A program made the translations under genes and the position numbers. The notes beneath the pieces were generated by a model. It ran no database searches. It was not told the DNA's origin and saw nothing but the letters and a program-made list of their open reading frames with translations. DNA of 64,000 nt, taken from contig JBJXHM010000001.1 of assembly GCA_046233115.1 (NCBI GenBank), positions 434,001 through 498,000 of the forward strand, written 5' to 3'. Of this stretch, positions 52,125 through 62,935 are shown piece by piece; position 1 is the first letter of the stretch; each line of letters starts with the position of its first letter. The DNA is from JACOMY01 sp046233115 (GTDB taxonomy: Bacteria; Pseudomonadota; Alphaproteobacteria; Kiloniellales; JACOMY01).

Positions 52125-53537
52125 TCAGGCGGCCAAGGACACGCCTTCCGCGACCAACTCGTCCTGCACCTCGCGGAGCGACAGGGACAGGCGCTCGATG
52201 CAGGCATCGACCTCTTCGCGGGTGATGATCAGCGGCGGCGAGAAGGCGACCGCATCGCCGTTCGGCAGCGCGCGGGTGATCAGGCCGTGCTCCAGCGCCT
52301 TGTTGGCGATGCGGATGGCGACCTTGTGGCTGGGATCGAAGGCCTTCTTGGTGGCCTTGTCCTGCACGAACTCGACGGCCGCGATCAGGCCGACGCCGCG
52401 GACCTCGCCGACCTGCGGGTGGTCGCCGAAGACGGCCATCAGGCGCTCCTGCATGTAGGCGCCGACCGTGGCCGAGTTCTCGACCAGCTTCTCGTTCTCG
52501 AGGATGTCGAGGTTGACCATGGCGGCGGCGCAGGAGACGGGGTGGGCCGAATAGGTGTAGCCGTGGCCGAAGACGCCGAGGTCGCCCGAACGCTCGACCA
52601 GTACGTCCCAGACCTTCTCGCCGACGATGCAGGCCGAGAGCGGCTGGTAGCCGGAGGTGATGCCCTTGGCGATGGAGACCATGTCGGGGTCGATGCCGAA
52701 GGTCTCGCTGCCGAACATCTTGCCGGTACGGCCGAAGCCGCAGATCACCTCGTCGGCGATCATCAGCACGTCGTACTTCTTGAGGACGGCCTGCATCTCC
52801 GGGAAGTAGTTCTCCGGCGGGACGATGACGCCGCCGGCACCCATCACCGGCTCGGCGATGAAGGCGGCCACGGTCTCGGGGCCTTCGCGCTCGATCATGG
52901 CTTCCAGCTCACCGGCCAGGTGGCGCGAGAAGTCGGCATCGCTCATGCCCTCGGGCTTGTTCCAGTAGGCGTGCGGGCTCTCGGTGTGCAGGATGCCGTC
53001 GATCGGCAGGTTGAAGGCCTTGTGCAGCAGCGGCAGGCCGGTCAGGCTGGCGGTGGCGACGGTGACGCCGTGGTAGGCGCGCTTGCGCGAGATGATCTTC
53101 TTCTTCTCGGGCCGGCCAAGCAGGTTGTTGTAGTACCAGACCAGCTTGATCTGGGTGTCGTTGGCGTCGGAGCCCGAGCAGCCGAAGAAGACGCGAGCCA
53201 TCTTGCCCGGCGCCATCTGCTTAACCCGGTCGGCGACCAGGACCGGCGCCTCGGTTCCCATCGAGGCGAAGGAGTGGTAGTAGGGCAGCTTCTCGAGCTG
53301 CTCCTTGACCGCCTCGGCGATTTCGTTGCGGCCGTAGCCGATGTTGACGCACCATAGGCCGGCCAGCGCGTCGATGTACTCGCGGCCGTTCAGGTCCTTC
53401 AGGTACACGCCCTTGCCCTCGGTGATGATCCGGGGACCGGTTTGCATATGCTGTGCGAGTGCCGTGTAGGGGTGGAAGAGGGACTCCTTGTCCATCTCCT
53501 CCAAGGTGAGGTTGTGTCGTGCGGAAATGGTCACCAC
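52125..53537 (-). CDS. Class III pyridoxal-phosphate aminotransferase
   Basis: A 470-residue aminotransferase of the omega/gamma group. FGCSGSDANDTQIKLVWYY and RAYHGVTVATASLTGLP bind PLP; DEVICGFGRTGKMFGSE has the PLP Asp, and the Schiff-base Lys is in VSIAKGITSGYQPLSA. The family includes putrescine, GABA and beta-alanine transaminases, consistent with an amine or omega-amino acid product of the pathway. GTG start at 53537, behind AGGGAAGG. Confidence 0.9.
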   Translation of the reverse strand: MVTISARHNLTLEEMDKESLFHPYTALAQHMQTGPRIITEGKGVYLKDLNGREYIDALAGLWCVNIGYGRNEIAEAVKEQLEKLPYYHSFASMGTEAPVLVADRVKQMAPGKMARVFFGCSGSDANDTQIKLVWYYNNLLGRPEKKKIISRKRAYHGVTVATASLTGLPLLHKAFNLPIDGILHTESPHAYWNKPEGMSDADFSRHLAGELEAMIEREGPETVAAFIAEPVMGAGGVIVPPENYFPEMQAVLKKYDVLMIADEVICGFGRTGKMFGSETFGIDPDMVSIAKGITSGYQPLSACIVGEKVWDVLVERSGDLGVFGHGYTYSAHPVSCAAAMVNLDILENEKLVENSATVGAYMQERLMAVFGDHPQVGEVRGVGLIAAVEFVQDKATKKAFDPSHKVAIRIANKALEHGLITRALPNGDAVAFSPPLIITREEVDACIERLSLSLREVQDELVAEGVSLAA

Positions 53538-53632
53538 TGCGTCCTTCCCTAGCTATCTGCGGACATGCGGCGCGCATCCCTTGAGCCGCAGCGGCGCCGG
53601 GACCACGTCGAAAGCAACTTGACTGAGATATG

Positions 53633-53640
53633 TGATATCA
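53633..53640. promoter_or_regulatory. TGATATCA operator candidate in the divergent gap
   Basis: A perfect TGATATCA palindrome with a flanking near-repeat (GATATGTGATATCATC) lies between the aminotransferase and the binding-protein genes, where an FCD regulator would be expected to bind. TTGACT at 53619-53624 may be a -35. Confidence 0.4.
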
Positions 53641-53822
53641 TCCAATCTGCGGTCAGGCCAAGGGGGCTTTTTGCTTCTCGCCCAGTCGGTCCGAACCGGC
53701 GCCGGATGGTACGGGCAACCGCACCATCTTCGCGACGAGAGCGACCGAGACGGCGAAGCAAAGCCCTTACGCATGCGTGCGATAGGCCGACCAGCCGACC
53801 TATGCAACGGGGAGCGAGAATT

Positions 53823-54890
53823 ATGAAGGTTTTTGCACGGAGTTTTGCCTTGGCGTGCGTGGCCAGTGTTGGCCTCGCCGCGGGCGCGTCCGCACAGGAT
53901 GCGGACAAGTGGTGGCCGATCAAGGTCTACGATGCCTCCAGCGGTTCCAACGTGGAGGTTGAGTACTCGCCGGTCGAGAAGGCCGAGAAGCCCTGGAACA
54001 TCTGCGTCCTCTTCCCGCACATGAAGGACAGCTTCTGGGTTGCGGTCGCCTACGGCATCGTCGAGGAGGCCAAGCGTGAGGGCGTCAACATGACCCTCTA
54101 CGAGGCCGGTGGCTACGTGAACCTGCCGCGCCAGCTCTCGCAGTTCGACGATTGCATGGCCGGTGGCTTCGACGCCATCGTGGTCGGCGCGATCTCCGAG
54201 GCCGGCCTGTCGCAGAAGTTCCAGGAGGCGATCGACAAGGGCATCCCGGTGATCTCCACCGTGAACCCGGTCGCCGAGGCGCCGACCACCGCCAAGATGT
54301 ACGTCGAGTTCGACAAGATGGGCGAGCAGACCGGTCGCTACCTGACCGAGTTCATCGGCGGTGAGAAGGCCGAGGTCGTGACCTTCCCGGGTCCGGCAGG
54401 CTCGGGCTGGGCCGAGTCCTTCAACGACGGCTTCAAGACGGCGCTCGCGTCCGCGCCCAACGTCACCATCCTTGACGAGAAGTTCGGCGACTCCGGCGTT
54501 GCCGTGCAGCTTCAGCTGATCCAGGACGCCCTGCAGGCCTATCCCGACATGAACGTGATCTGGGGTACCGCGCCGACCGCCGAGGCGGCCATCGGTGCCG
54601 TGGCCGAGATCGGCCGCGAGGGCGAGATCATGATCATGTCCTCCTATGAGAACCAGGCCATGCTGGACGCCATGAACCGCGGCGAGATCCTGGGCTTCGC
54701 GACCCAGTATCCGGTGCTCGAGGGCCGGGTGGCCATCGACATGGCCGTGCGCGCCCTGGAGGGTAAGGAGGTCGCGGCCTTCATCAAGCCGATCCCGGAC
54801 ATGATCTCCAAGTCCACCGTTGACAGCATCGACATGAGCCTGGTGCTGGCGCCCGCCGATTGGACGCCGGTCTACTCGGTCGAGCAGTAA
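53823..54890 (+). CDS. TorT-like periplasmic binding protein of a ribose-type ABC importer
   Basis: A 355-residue periplasmic protein with signal peptide ending GAS-AQ. The N-terminal WWPIKVYD segment and the Rossmann-like fold (PWNICVLFPHMKDSFWVAVA, GFDAIVVGAISEAGLS) resemble TorT. TorT senses TMAO, but here the downstream RbsA/RbsC genes make a transport role likely. A rho-independent terminator follows, so extra binding protein may be made. Confidence 0.82.
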   Translation: MKVFARSFALACVASVGLAAGASAQDADKWWPIKVYDASSGSNVEVEYSPVEKAEKPWNICVLFPHMKDSFWVAVAYGIVEEAKREGVNMTLYEAGGYVNLPRQLSQFDDCMAGGFDAIVVGAISEAGLSQKFQEAIDKGIPVISTVNPVAEAPTTAKMYVEFDKMGEQTGRYLTEFIGGEKAEVVTFPGPAGSGWAESFNDGFKTALASAPNVTILDEKFGDSGVAVQLQLIQDALQAYPDMNVIWGTAPTAEAAIGAVAEIGREGEIMIMSSYENQAMLDAMNRGEILGFATQYPVLEGRVAIDMAVRALEGKEVAAFIKPIPDMISKSTVDSIDMSLVLAPADWTPVYSVEQ

Positions 54891-54899
54891 CCCCTGTCC

Positions 54900-54945
54900 T
54901 GGCCGGAGCGCTTCCCATCCGGGAGGCCTCCGGCCATCCTTTTTT
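54900..54945 (+). terminator. Rho-independent terminator after the binding-protein gene
   Basis: TGGCCGGAG (54900-54908) pairs with CTCCGGCCA (54928-54936), followed by CCTTTTTT. Read-through would still reach the ABC genes, giving more binding protein than permease, a common arrangement. Confidence 0.8.
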
Positions 54946-55082
54946 GCGTCGGCACGAGGGGAGCCGAGAGGGCCGCGCGGCATCGTCGCGCCCCTGTGAA
55001 GGCATCAGCTATGGCCGGACGCGCGCTCTTCTTCGAGGATAGAGGCTTGAGGCTGCCGCGAGGCAGTGGACGACTGCGATAA

Positions 55083-56705
55083 GTGGGGCAAAGAGTGGAG
55101 CAGGTGCTGGCAGAACCACGAGACAGAGACCAACCCGGAGCCGCCGGCGAGGCAAGGCCGCTGCTGCGGATGCAGCGGATATCGAAGCGTTTCCCGGGCG
55201 TCCTGGCACTGGATCAGGTCGATTTCGACCTCAAACCCGGCGAGGTGCATGTTCTCTTCGGCGAGAACGGTGCCGGCAAGTCGACCCTGATCAACGTTAT
55301 CGCCGGGACCTTCGGCCCGGATGGCGGCAGCTATCAGTTCGACGGTGAGGAGCTGCGCTCGCTGACGCCGCACAAGGCGCGTCTGATGGGCATCTCGCCG
55401 GTGTTTCAGGAATTCTCCCTGGTTCCCGACCTCACCATTGAGGAGAATCTTTTCCTTGGCCGGGAGCGTCGACGCTTCGGCTTCCTCAAGACTTCGTCCA
55501 TGCGCAAGCGCGCGGCGGAAGTGATCGCCGATCTGGGCTTCGATCTCGATCCCAAGGCCAAGGTGCGCAGCCTCTCGCGCGCGCACCAGCAGATGGCCGA
55601 GATCGCCAAGGCGCTGATGACCGATCTGCGCATCCTGATCCTCGACGAGCCTACGGCCTCGTTGACCGAAAGCGAGACCTACCGCCTGTTCGAGTTGATC
55701 GACAAGCTGCGCGATCAGGGCGTCGGCATCATCTACGTCTCGCACCGCATGCGTGAGATCCGCCAGCTTGCCGACCGCATCACCGTGCTGCGCGACGGCA
55801 AGCTGATCAAGACACTGAGCGCCGAGGGTGTGACCGAGAACGAGCTGGTCGAGCTGATGACCGGCCGCAAGATCGATGTGCTCTTCCCCTCTATCGATCA
55901 CAAGCCGGCCGAGACCCTGGTCGCGGTGCAAGGCCTGACCACCCTGGGCCACGCCGTCGACGGGGTGGATTTCTATGCTCGCGCCGGTGAGATCACCGGG
56001 GTGGCGGGGCTGGTCGGCTGCGGCAAGTCTGAGCTGATCCGGGCGATCTACGGCCTGGAGCCGATCGAGTCCGGCAGCGTCACGCTCTCCGGCGAGACCT
56101 ATCACCATCCCCGGCCGAGCCAGAGCCTGGAGCAGGGTGTCTGCTACTTCCCCTCCGACCGGGTGGTCGAGGGGCTGGCGCTGACCCGGCCGATCCGTGA
56201 GAACGCCTCCATGGCGGCCCTGAACCTGGAGCAGTTCGCGCGCCGCAAGATCCTGCAGCGCTCCAGCGAGAAGCGGGTGATCCAGGAGATCGTGGACCGC
56301 TTGCGGCTGCGTCCGCCGAACATCGAGCGGGTGGTCGGCAACCTCTCCGGCGGCAACCGCCAGAAGGTGATGCTGGCCCGCGGCCTGACCCGCGAGACCA
56401 GGGTCTTTCTCTTCGACGAGCCGACCGTCGGCATCGACGTCGGCGCCAAGGTCGAGGTCTATGAGTTGATGAAACAACTGGTCGAGGCGGGTGCCGCCAT
56501 CGTCCTGGTCTCCTCCGAGCTGCCGGAGGTCCTGCACCTCTCCAACCGCGTCTACGTCATGCACCGCGCCCACATGGTGGCGGAGCTGGCCGGTGACGAC
56601 ATCTCCGAGCAGAACGTGCTGGCCAGCTTCTTCGAGGGCGACCAGCAGCTCGCGGCCAAGATGGCTGGTGGCAAGATAGCCGGCGAGGGGAGGGCCAGGG
56701 CATGA
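55083..56705 (+). CDS. Ribose-type ABC importer, ATP-binding protein with two domains
   Basis: A 540-residue ATPase with two NBDs, as in RbsA/MglA. NBD1 has GENGAGKSTLINVIAG; NBD2 has the degenerate GLVGCGKSELIRAI, LSGGNRQKVMLARGL and DEPTVGIDVGAK. Start is uncertain: GTG at 55083 or 55095, or ATG at 55170 (MQRISKRFPG). The permeases follow. Confidence 0.9.
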   Translation: MGQRVEQVLAEPRDRDQPGAAGEARPLLRMQRISKRFPGVLALDQVDFDLKPGEVHVLFGENGAGKSTLINVIAGTFGPDGGSYQFDGEELRSLTPHKARLMGISPVFQEFSLVPDLTIEENLFLGRERRRFGFLKTSSMRKRAAEVIADLGFDLDPKAKVRSLSRAHQQMAEIAKALMTDLRILILDEPTASLTESETYRLFELIDKLRDQGVGIIYVSHRMREIRQLADRITVLRDGKLIKTLSAEGVTENELVELMTGRKIDVLFPSIDHKPAETLVAVQGLTTLGHAVDGVDFYARAGEITGVAGLVGCGKSELIRAIYGLEPIESGSVTLSGETYHHPRPSQSLEQGVCYFPSDRVVEGLALTRPIRENASMAALNLEQFARRKILQRSSEKRVIQEIVDRLRLRPPNIERVVGNLSGGNRQKVMLARGLTRETRVFLFDEPTVGIDVGAKVEVYELMKQLVEAGAAIVLVSSELPEVLHLSNRVYVMHRAHMVAELAGDDISEQNVLASFFEGDQQLAAKMAGGKIAGEGRARA

Positions 56706-57742
56706 GCGACCACAGCCTCGCGGCCGGACATCTCTCCACCTCCGAGAAGCTCTCGCGCGGCCTGCTGGCGATCGGCCTGCTGCCGATCCTGCTGGTGCTC
56801 ATCGTGGTGGTGGTGTCGCTGGTGGAGCCGCGCTTCACCGGCCTCTTCAACATCCTGAACATCCTGCGCACGACCTCCTTCCTGGCGATCGTCGCCTGCG
56901 GCCAGATGCTGGTGCTGATCACCGGCGGCTTCGACCTCTCGGTGGGTGCCCTGGTGGCGCTGACCTCGACGGTGATGGCCAAGGTCATGGCGCTGATGAT
57001 GGCGGTGATGCCGGAGGACGTCGGCCTGGTGATCTTCATCGGCGTGATGGCCGGCCTGGGCTGCGGGCTGGCGATCGGCCTGATCAACGGGCTCTGCGTC
57101 GCCTTCCTGAAGATCTCGCCCTTCATGGTGACCCTGGGCACCATGTGGATCGCCACCGGAGTCGGCCTGCTGCTGACCAACGGCATTCCCGTCTATGGCA
57201 TGCCCGACGAGTTCGTGAAGCAGTTCGGCCGTGCGCTCTGGTTCCCCGGCTTCCTCTCCGATCGCGGTCTGCCGGCGACCTTCTACGTCGCCATCGCCAT
57301 CGTGGCGCTTGTCTGGCTGGTGCAGCGGCGCACCCTGCTGGGCCGCTACATCTACGCCATCGGCGGCAACCAGCAGGCGGCCATGGTCTCTGGCGTGGCG
57401 ACCTCCTTCTACCTGGTGCTGACCTACGTGCTCTGCTCGCTGCTGGCCTCGACCAGCGGCATCCTGGCGACCGCGCGGCTGGGCTCCGGCCAGGCCACCA
57501 TGGGCGGCGACCTCTTGATGCTGCAGTCGATCGCGGCCGCGGTGATCGGCGGCGTCTCGCTACGCGGCGGCATCGGGCGGGCGGAGATGGTGGCGCTCAG
57601 CGCCTTGTTCCTTTCGATCCTCACCAACGCGATGAATCTGATCAAGATCGACAGCAAGATGCAGGTGGTGGTCCTCGGCATCGTCCTGGTCGCCGCCGTG
57701 GCCCTCGACGAGCTCGGCAAGCGGAGGCAGCAGCGTGACTGA
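56702..57742 (+). CDS. Ribose-type ABC importer permease 1
   Basis: A 346-residue RbsC-like permease with about ten helices. GQMLVLITGGFDLSVGALVAL and GGNQQAAMVSGVATSFY are family hallmarks. Its ATG overlaps the ATPase TGA (ATGA), and it overlaps permease 2 by eight bases. Confidence 0.9.
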   Translation: MSDHSLAAGHLSTSEKLSRGLLAIGLLPILLVLIVVVVSLVEPRFTGLFNILNILRTTSFLAIVACGQMLVLITGGFDLSVGALVALTSTVMAKVMALMMAVMPEDVGLVIFIGVMAGLGCGLAIGLINGLCVAFLKISPFMVTLGTMWIATGVGLLLTNGIPVYGMPDEFVKQFGRALWFPGFLSDRGLPATFYVAIAIVALVWLVQRRTLLGRYIYAIGGNQQAAMVSGVATSFYLVLTYVLCSLLASTSGILATARLGSGQATMGGDLLMLQSIAAAVIGGVSLRGGIGRAEMVALSALFLSILTNAMNLIKIDSKMQVVVLGIVLVAAVALDELGKRRQQRD

Positions 57743-58739
57743 CGCGACGGGAAGCAGCGGCAGCAGCCGCGCCAGCCGGCAGGTGATCGTAGCCCAGCTG
57801 CTGCTACCGCTGGCACTGGTGGTGATGTACCTGGGTTTCGCCGCGGTCGAGCCCACCGTGACCTCGCTCGCCAACATCAACAACATCCTGACGCAGGCGA
57901 GCTACCTCTTCATCTTCTCCTGCGCGCAGATGGTGGTGATCGTGACCCGGGGCTTCGACCTCTCGATCGGCACCAACGTCTCGGCGGTGAGCGTGCTGAC
58001 GGCCCTGGTGATGACCGGCATCGTCGGGCCGGAGGGCGAGGGCATCTTCTGGGCGGTGCTGCTGGGCGTGCTGACCGGCCTCGCCTTCGGAGCGGCGGTC
58101 GGCGCCTTCAACGGCGTGGTGATCTCCTGGCTCCGGGTCAATCCCTTCGTCACCACCCTGGGCAGCCTCAACATCTGCCTGGGCGTGGCCTCGATGTCCT
58201 CGGAGGGCCGGCCGGTCTTCAACGTGCCGCGCGGCTTCAGCGAGGTTGCCTATTCCGGCAACATCCTCGGCATCGACCTGCCGATCATCTATGCGGTCCT
58301 GGTCGGCATCGGGATCTACCTGCTGCTGAACCACACCGTGCTGGGGCGCTCCTTCTACATCCTCGGCTCCAACCCGCGTGCGGCGGAGGTTGCGGGCCTG
58401 CCCAGCCGCCGCTACCTCTCGCTGGCCTATGTGATCTGCGGCGTGCTAGCGGCGGTCGGCGCGCTGCTGCTGACCGCGCGCACCGGTTCCGGCGAGCCCA
58501 ACCTGGGCGGCGGCCTGCGCCTGGTCGGCGAGTCGATCGCGGCCGCGGTGATCGGCGGCGTCTCCCTGCGCGGCGGCGTCGGCGGGGTGCAGTCGGTGGT
58601 GATCGGCACGCTCTTCATCACCGTTCTGTCAAACGGCATGAATTTGACCAAGGTCGACGGCTATATTCAGATGGTGGTCCTGGGGGCGGTGCTGATCGCC
58701 GCCATCGTCCTGGACCGGATCAGAAGCACGCGTTTGTGA
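57735..58739 (+). CDS. Ribose-type ABC importer permease 2
   Basis: A 334-residue RbsC-like permease. CAQMVVIVTRGFDLSIGTNV and LGSNPRAAEVAGLPSRRYLS match permease 1, and the two probably form a heterodimer. GTG start at 57735 inside the permease 1 end. PxpA gene follows. Confidence 0.88.
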   Translation: MTDATGSSGSSRASRQVIVAQLLLPLALVVMYLGFAAVEPTVTSLANINNILTQASYLFIFSCAQMVVIVTRGFDLSIGTNVSAVSVLTALVMTGIVGPEGEGIFWAVLLGVLTGLAFGAAVGAFNGVVISWLRVNPFVTTLGSLNICLGVASMSSEGRPVFNVPRGFSEVAYSGNILGIDLPIIYAVLVGIGIYLLLNHTVLGRSFYILGSNPRAAEVAGLPSRRYLSLAYVICGVLAAVGALLLTARTGSGEPNLGGGLRLVGESIAAAVIGGVSLRGGVGGVQSVVIGTLFITVLSNGMNLTKVDGYIQMVVLGAVLIAAIVLDRIRSTRL

Positions 58740-58774
58740 GGCAACGGCTAGACCTACCCGCAAGGAGAACAACA

Positions 58775-59512
58775 ATGGCTATCAGCATCAACTGCGACAT
58801 GGGCGAGGCGTTCGGTCTCTATCGGATGGGCGACGACGAGGCGATCATGCCGCTCATCACCGTCGCCAACGTCGCCTGCGGCTTCCATGCCTCCGACTTC
58901 AACCACATGCGCAAGACCGTGCGCCTGGCCAAGCAGCATGGCGTCGCCGTGGGTGCCCATCCCTCGCTGCCGGACCTGCAGGGCTTCGGCCGGCGCGAGA
59001 TGAAGATCGGCCGTGAGGAACTGGCCAACTGCCTGATCTATCAGATCGGCGCGCTGAAGGGCTTCCTCGAGGCCGAGGGCATGGCCCTGAACCACATCAA
59101 GCCGCACGGCTCGCTCTACGGCATGGCCGCCCGCCAGGAAGAGACGGCGCACGCGATCTGCGATGCGGCCGACGTCTTCAAGGTGCCGCTGTTCGGCATG
59201 GTCAACACCCTGCACGAGACGATCTATCCCCAGCGGGGTCACAAGTTCGTGCCGGAGTACTACGCCGACCTGGACTACAACGACGACGGCTGGATCGTGA
59301 TCACCCGCGAGCATGCTCCGGTGGACCCGGCCGAGACTGCGATCCGCTGCAAGCGCGCGGTGACCGAGGGCAAGACCAAGGCGATGTCCGGTAAGGATGT
59401 GGATGTCCGCGGCGAGAGCGTCTGCGTGCATTCCGACACGCCCAACGCGGTCGAGGTCGCGGTGGCCATCCACGAGGCCCTGAGCCCGCTGATGGCACAA
59501 GCCGCGGAGTAA
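58775..59512 (+). CDS. pxpA: 5-oxoprolinase subunit PxpA (LamB/YcsF family)
   Basis: A 245-residue protein of the LamB/YcsF family. INCDMGEAFGLYRMGDDEAIM and NVACGFHASD are the signature, AHPSLPDLQGFGRREM and HIKPHGSLYGMA the next conserved segments. PxpA opens 5-oxoproline with PxpB and PxpC and ATP. The position after an ABC importer suggests a lactam substrate. CAAGGAG precedes the start. Confidence 0.92.
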   Translation: MAISINCDMGEAFGLYRMGDDEAIMPLITVANVACGFHASDFNHMRKTVRLAKQHGVAVGAHPSLPDLQGFGRREMKIGREELANCLIYQIGALKGFLEAEGMALNHIKPHGSLYGMAARQEETAHAICDAADVFKVPLFGMVNTLHETIYPQRGHKFVPEYYADLDYNDDGWIVITREHAPVDPAETAIRCKRAVTEGKTKAMSGKDVDVRGESVCVHSDTPNAVEVAVAIHEALSPLMAQAAE

Positions 59513-59524
59513 CCGACCAGTCCC

Positions 59525-60883
<1,359 letters not shown>

Positions 60884-60927
60884 AGCAAATCCCGAGCAGA
60901 CGGAAACGTCTGCGACGACGATTTGCT
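60884..60927. repeat. AGAGC-bounded palindromic hairpin, copy 3
   Basis: AGCAAAT (60884-60890) and ATTTGCT (60921-60927) enclose GCAGACG-GAAA-CGTCTGC (60896-60913). The preceding TAG AG gives the AGAGC edge. The GAAA loop matches the hairpin at 37741. It lies in the 175-base gap before pxpB. Confidence 0.6.
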
Positions 60928-61058
60928 TGGTAGGATAGAGTTCGAGAGCACTGTAGCCGAGCCTATGCGAGGCGGAGGTGTTCGAGGGGAACCTGATTTT
61001 TTGAGCGCCCGGACCAACGGGCAGCGGAGGCTTTGCAGATGACGAGAAAGGGGGAGGC

Positions 61059-61928
61059 ATGATCTACGACGAGCCGCGCTATCTGCCTGGCGGCGATCGC
61101 TACATGCTGATCGAGTTCGGCAACGAGATGAACCTGGAGCTGAACTTCAAGGCCCAGGGCCTGGCGGACGCCATCGCCGAGCACAAGACCAAAGGCGTGA
61201 TCGAGACCGCGCCCTGCTTCGCCTCCATGTTGATCCACTACGAGCCGGAGGAGATCTCCTTCACGGATCTGCAGACCGAGATGGGCAAGCTGATCGGCTC
61301 GCTCGGCCCCTCGGACAACATCGAGCTCGACAGCCGCCTCTTCATCTTCCCGACGGTCTACCTCGACCCCTGGACCAAGGAGTGCGTGGCCGACTACATC
61401 GAGAAGATCACGCCGAAGCAGACCGATCCTGAGTTCGTCGCCGAGCTGAACGGGCTGGAGGACGTGCAGCAGCTCGTCCGCGTGCACTCCGGCACCGAGT
61501 ACTGGGTCGCCTCGCTGGGCTTCTGGCCTGGTCTGCCCTTCCTGATGCCGCTCGACCCGCGCTCGCGCCTGACCGCGCCGAAGTACAACCCGCCGCGCAC
61601 CTGGACGCCGAAGGGCACCGTCGGCATGGGCGGGGCGGCGACCGCGATCTATCCCGAGCACCTGCCCGGCGGCTATCAGATCTTTGCCCGCACGCCGGTG
61701 CCGATCTGGGATACGGAGAAGCGCTTCCCGGCTTTCGAGCGCTCGATCTGTCTGTTCCAGCCGGCCGACCGCATCCGCTTCGTGCCCTGCTCGGTCGAGG
61801 AGTTCGAGGCCATCGAGCGCAAGGTCGCCGAGGGCACCTATCAGTACAACATCATCGAGTATCAGCGCTTCTCGGTCGCCAACTACAAGGCCTGGGTCGA
61901 GACGCTCGATCCCAACCAGCGCTTCTAG
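61059..61928 (+). CDS. pxpB: 5-oxoprolinase subunit PxpB (carboxyltransferase-domain protein)
   Basis: A 289-residue CT_C_D-domain protein. YLPGGDRYMLIEFGNEMNLE opens it; HSGTEYWVASLGFWPGLPFL and GMGGAATAIYPEHLPGGYQI are the conserved segments. PxpB and PxpC form the ATP-using core of oxoprolinase and resemble urea amidolyase carboxyltransferase. AAGGGGGAGGC precedes the start. Confidence 0.9.
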   Translation: MIYDEPRYLPGGDRYMLIEFGNEMNLELNFKAQGLADAIAEHKTKGVIETAPCFASMLIHYEPEEISFTDLQTEMGKLIGSLGPSDNIELDSRLFIFPTVYLDPWTKECVADYIEKITPKQTDPEFVAELNGLEDVQQLVRVHSGTEYWVASLGFWPGLPFLMPLDPRSRLTAPKYNPPRTWTPKGTVGMGGAATAIYPEHLPGGYQIFARTPVPIWDTEKRFPAFERSICLFQPADRIRFVPCSVEEFEAIERKVAEGTYQYNIIEYQRFSVANYKAWVETLDPNQRF

Positions 61929-61942
61929 AGGGGGACCTGAGC

Positions 61943-62914
61943 ATGCTGAAAGTCATCAAGCCGGGCCTCGAAACCTCGGTGCAGGACTGGCCGGGCCGCT
62001 ACGGCTTCTGGAACCAGGGCTTCCCGCCCTCCGGGCCGATGGATTCCTGGTCGCTGCGCCTGGCCAACGTGCTGGTCGGCAACGAGCCGGGCGACGCCGG
62101 TCTGGAATGCCAGTTCATGGGTCCGACCCTGGAGTTCGAGCGCGACGGCGTGGTCGCGGTCACCGGCGGCGACATGCAGCCCAAGCTGGACGGCGAGCCG
62201 GTCCCGCTGTGGGAGAGCATCGCGGTGAAGGCCGGCCAGACCCTGGCGCTCTCTTTCGCCAAGACCGGCGCGCGCGGCTACATCGCGATCGCCGGCGGCA
62301 TCCGCACCGAGCCCTGGCTGGGCTCGCGCTCGACCTTCCATAAGGCCGGCGTCGGCGGCATGGAGGGCCGGGCGCTGAAGGCGGGCCAGTCAGTGCCGGT
62401 CGGCAACGAGGTCAAGGGCGAGGCCGGGCGCAAGGTGAAGGAATCGGCGCGTCCGCCGATCTCCACCGACAAGCGCTGGGTCGTCGAGGTGGTGCCGGGT
62501 CCGAACGACGACTGGATCGACGCGGCCGGCCAGGAGCGCTTCCTCAGCGCCGACTGGAAACTCTCCGGCAAGTCGGACCGCACCGGCTTCCGCCTGGAGG
62601 GGCCGGAGTGGACTTTCTCCGAGAAGGCCTACAATAAGGGGCCCGAGCACGGCTCCGAGCCCTCGAACATCCTGGATCACGGCTATCCCTGCGGCGCCAT
62701 CAACCTGGCCGGCCAGACGCCGATCATCCTGGTGAATGACGGTCCCTCGATGGGCGGCTTCATCAATCCCTACACCGTGCCCCAGGCGGCCTTCTGGAAG
62801 CTGGGCCAGGCCAAGCCCGGCGATGTCCTCAACTTCAAGGCGGTCAGCGTCGAGGAAGCCCAGGCCCTGGCGCACGAGATGAAGGTGACCTGCACCGAGG
62901 CCTCTGTCGAGTAG
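61943..62914 (+). CDS. pxpC: 5-oxoprolinase subunit PxpC (carboxyltransferase-domain protein)
   Basis: A 323-residue CT_A_B-domain protein. KVIKPGLETSVQDWPGRYGF is the PxpC opening, with GFPPSGPMDSWSLRLANVLV and NEPGDAGLECQFMGPTLEF. Its partner PxpB is 14 bases upstream. Both are needed for ATP-linked ring opening. Confidence 0.9.
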   Translation: MLKVIKPGLETSVQDWPGRYGFWNQGFPPSGPMDSWSLRLANVLVGNEPGDAGLECQFMGPTLEFERDGVVAVTGGDMQPKLDGEPVPLWESIAVKAGQTLALSFAKTGARGYIAIAGGIRTEPWLGSRSTFHKAGVGGMEGRALKAGQSVPVGNEVKGEAGRKVKESARPPISTDKRWVVEVVPGPNDDWIDAAGQERFLSADWKLSGKSDRTGFRLEGPEWTFSEKAYNKGPEHGSEPSNILDHGYPCGAINLAGQTPIILVNDGPSMGGFINPYTVPQAAFWKLGQAKPGDVLNFKAVSVEEAQALAHEMKVTCTEASVE

Positions 62915-62935
62915 GGGCCGAGTAGGAGAGGGGCC

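Noticed and set aside
60976..61002. Terminator before pxpB
   Set aside because: A T-run follows an imperfect stem (AGGTGTTC/GGAACCT); pairing is too weak to call.
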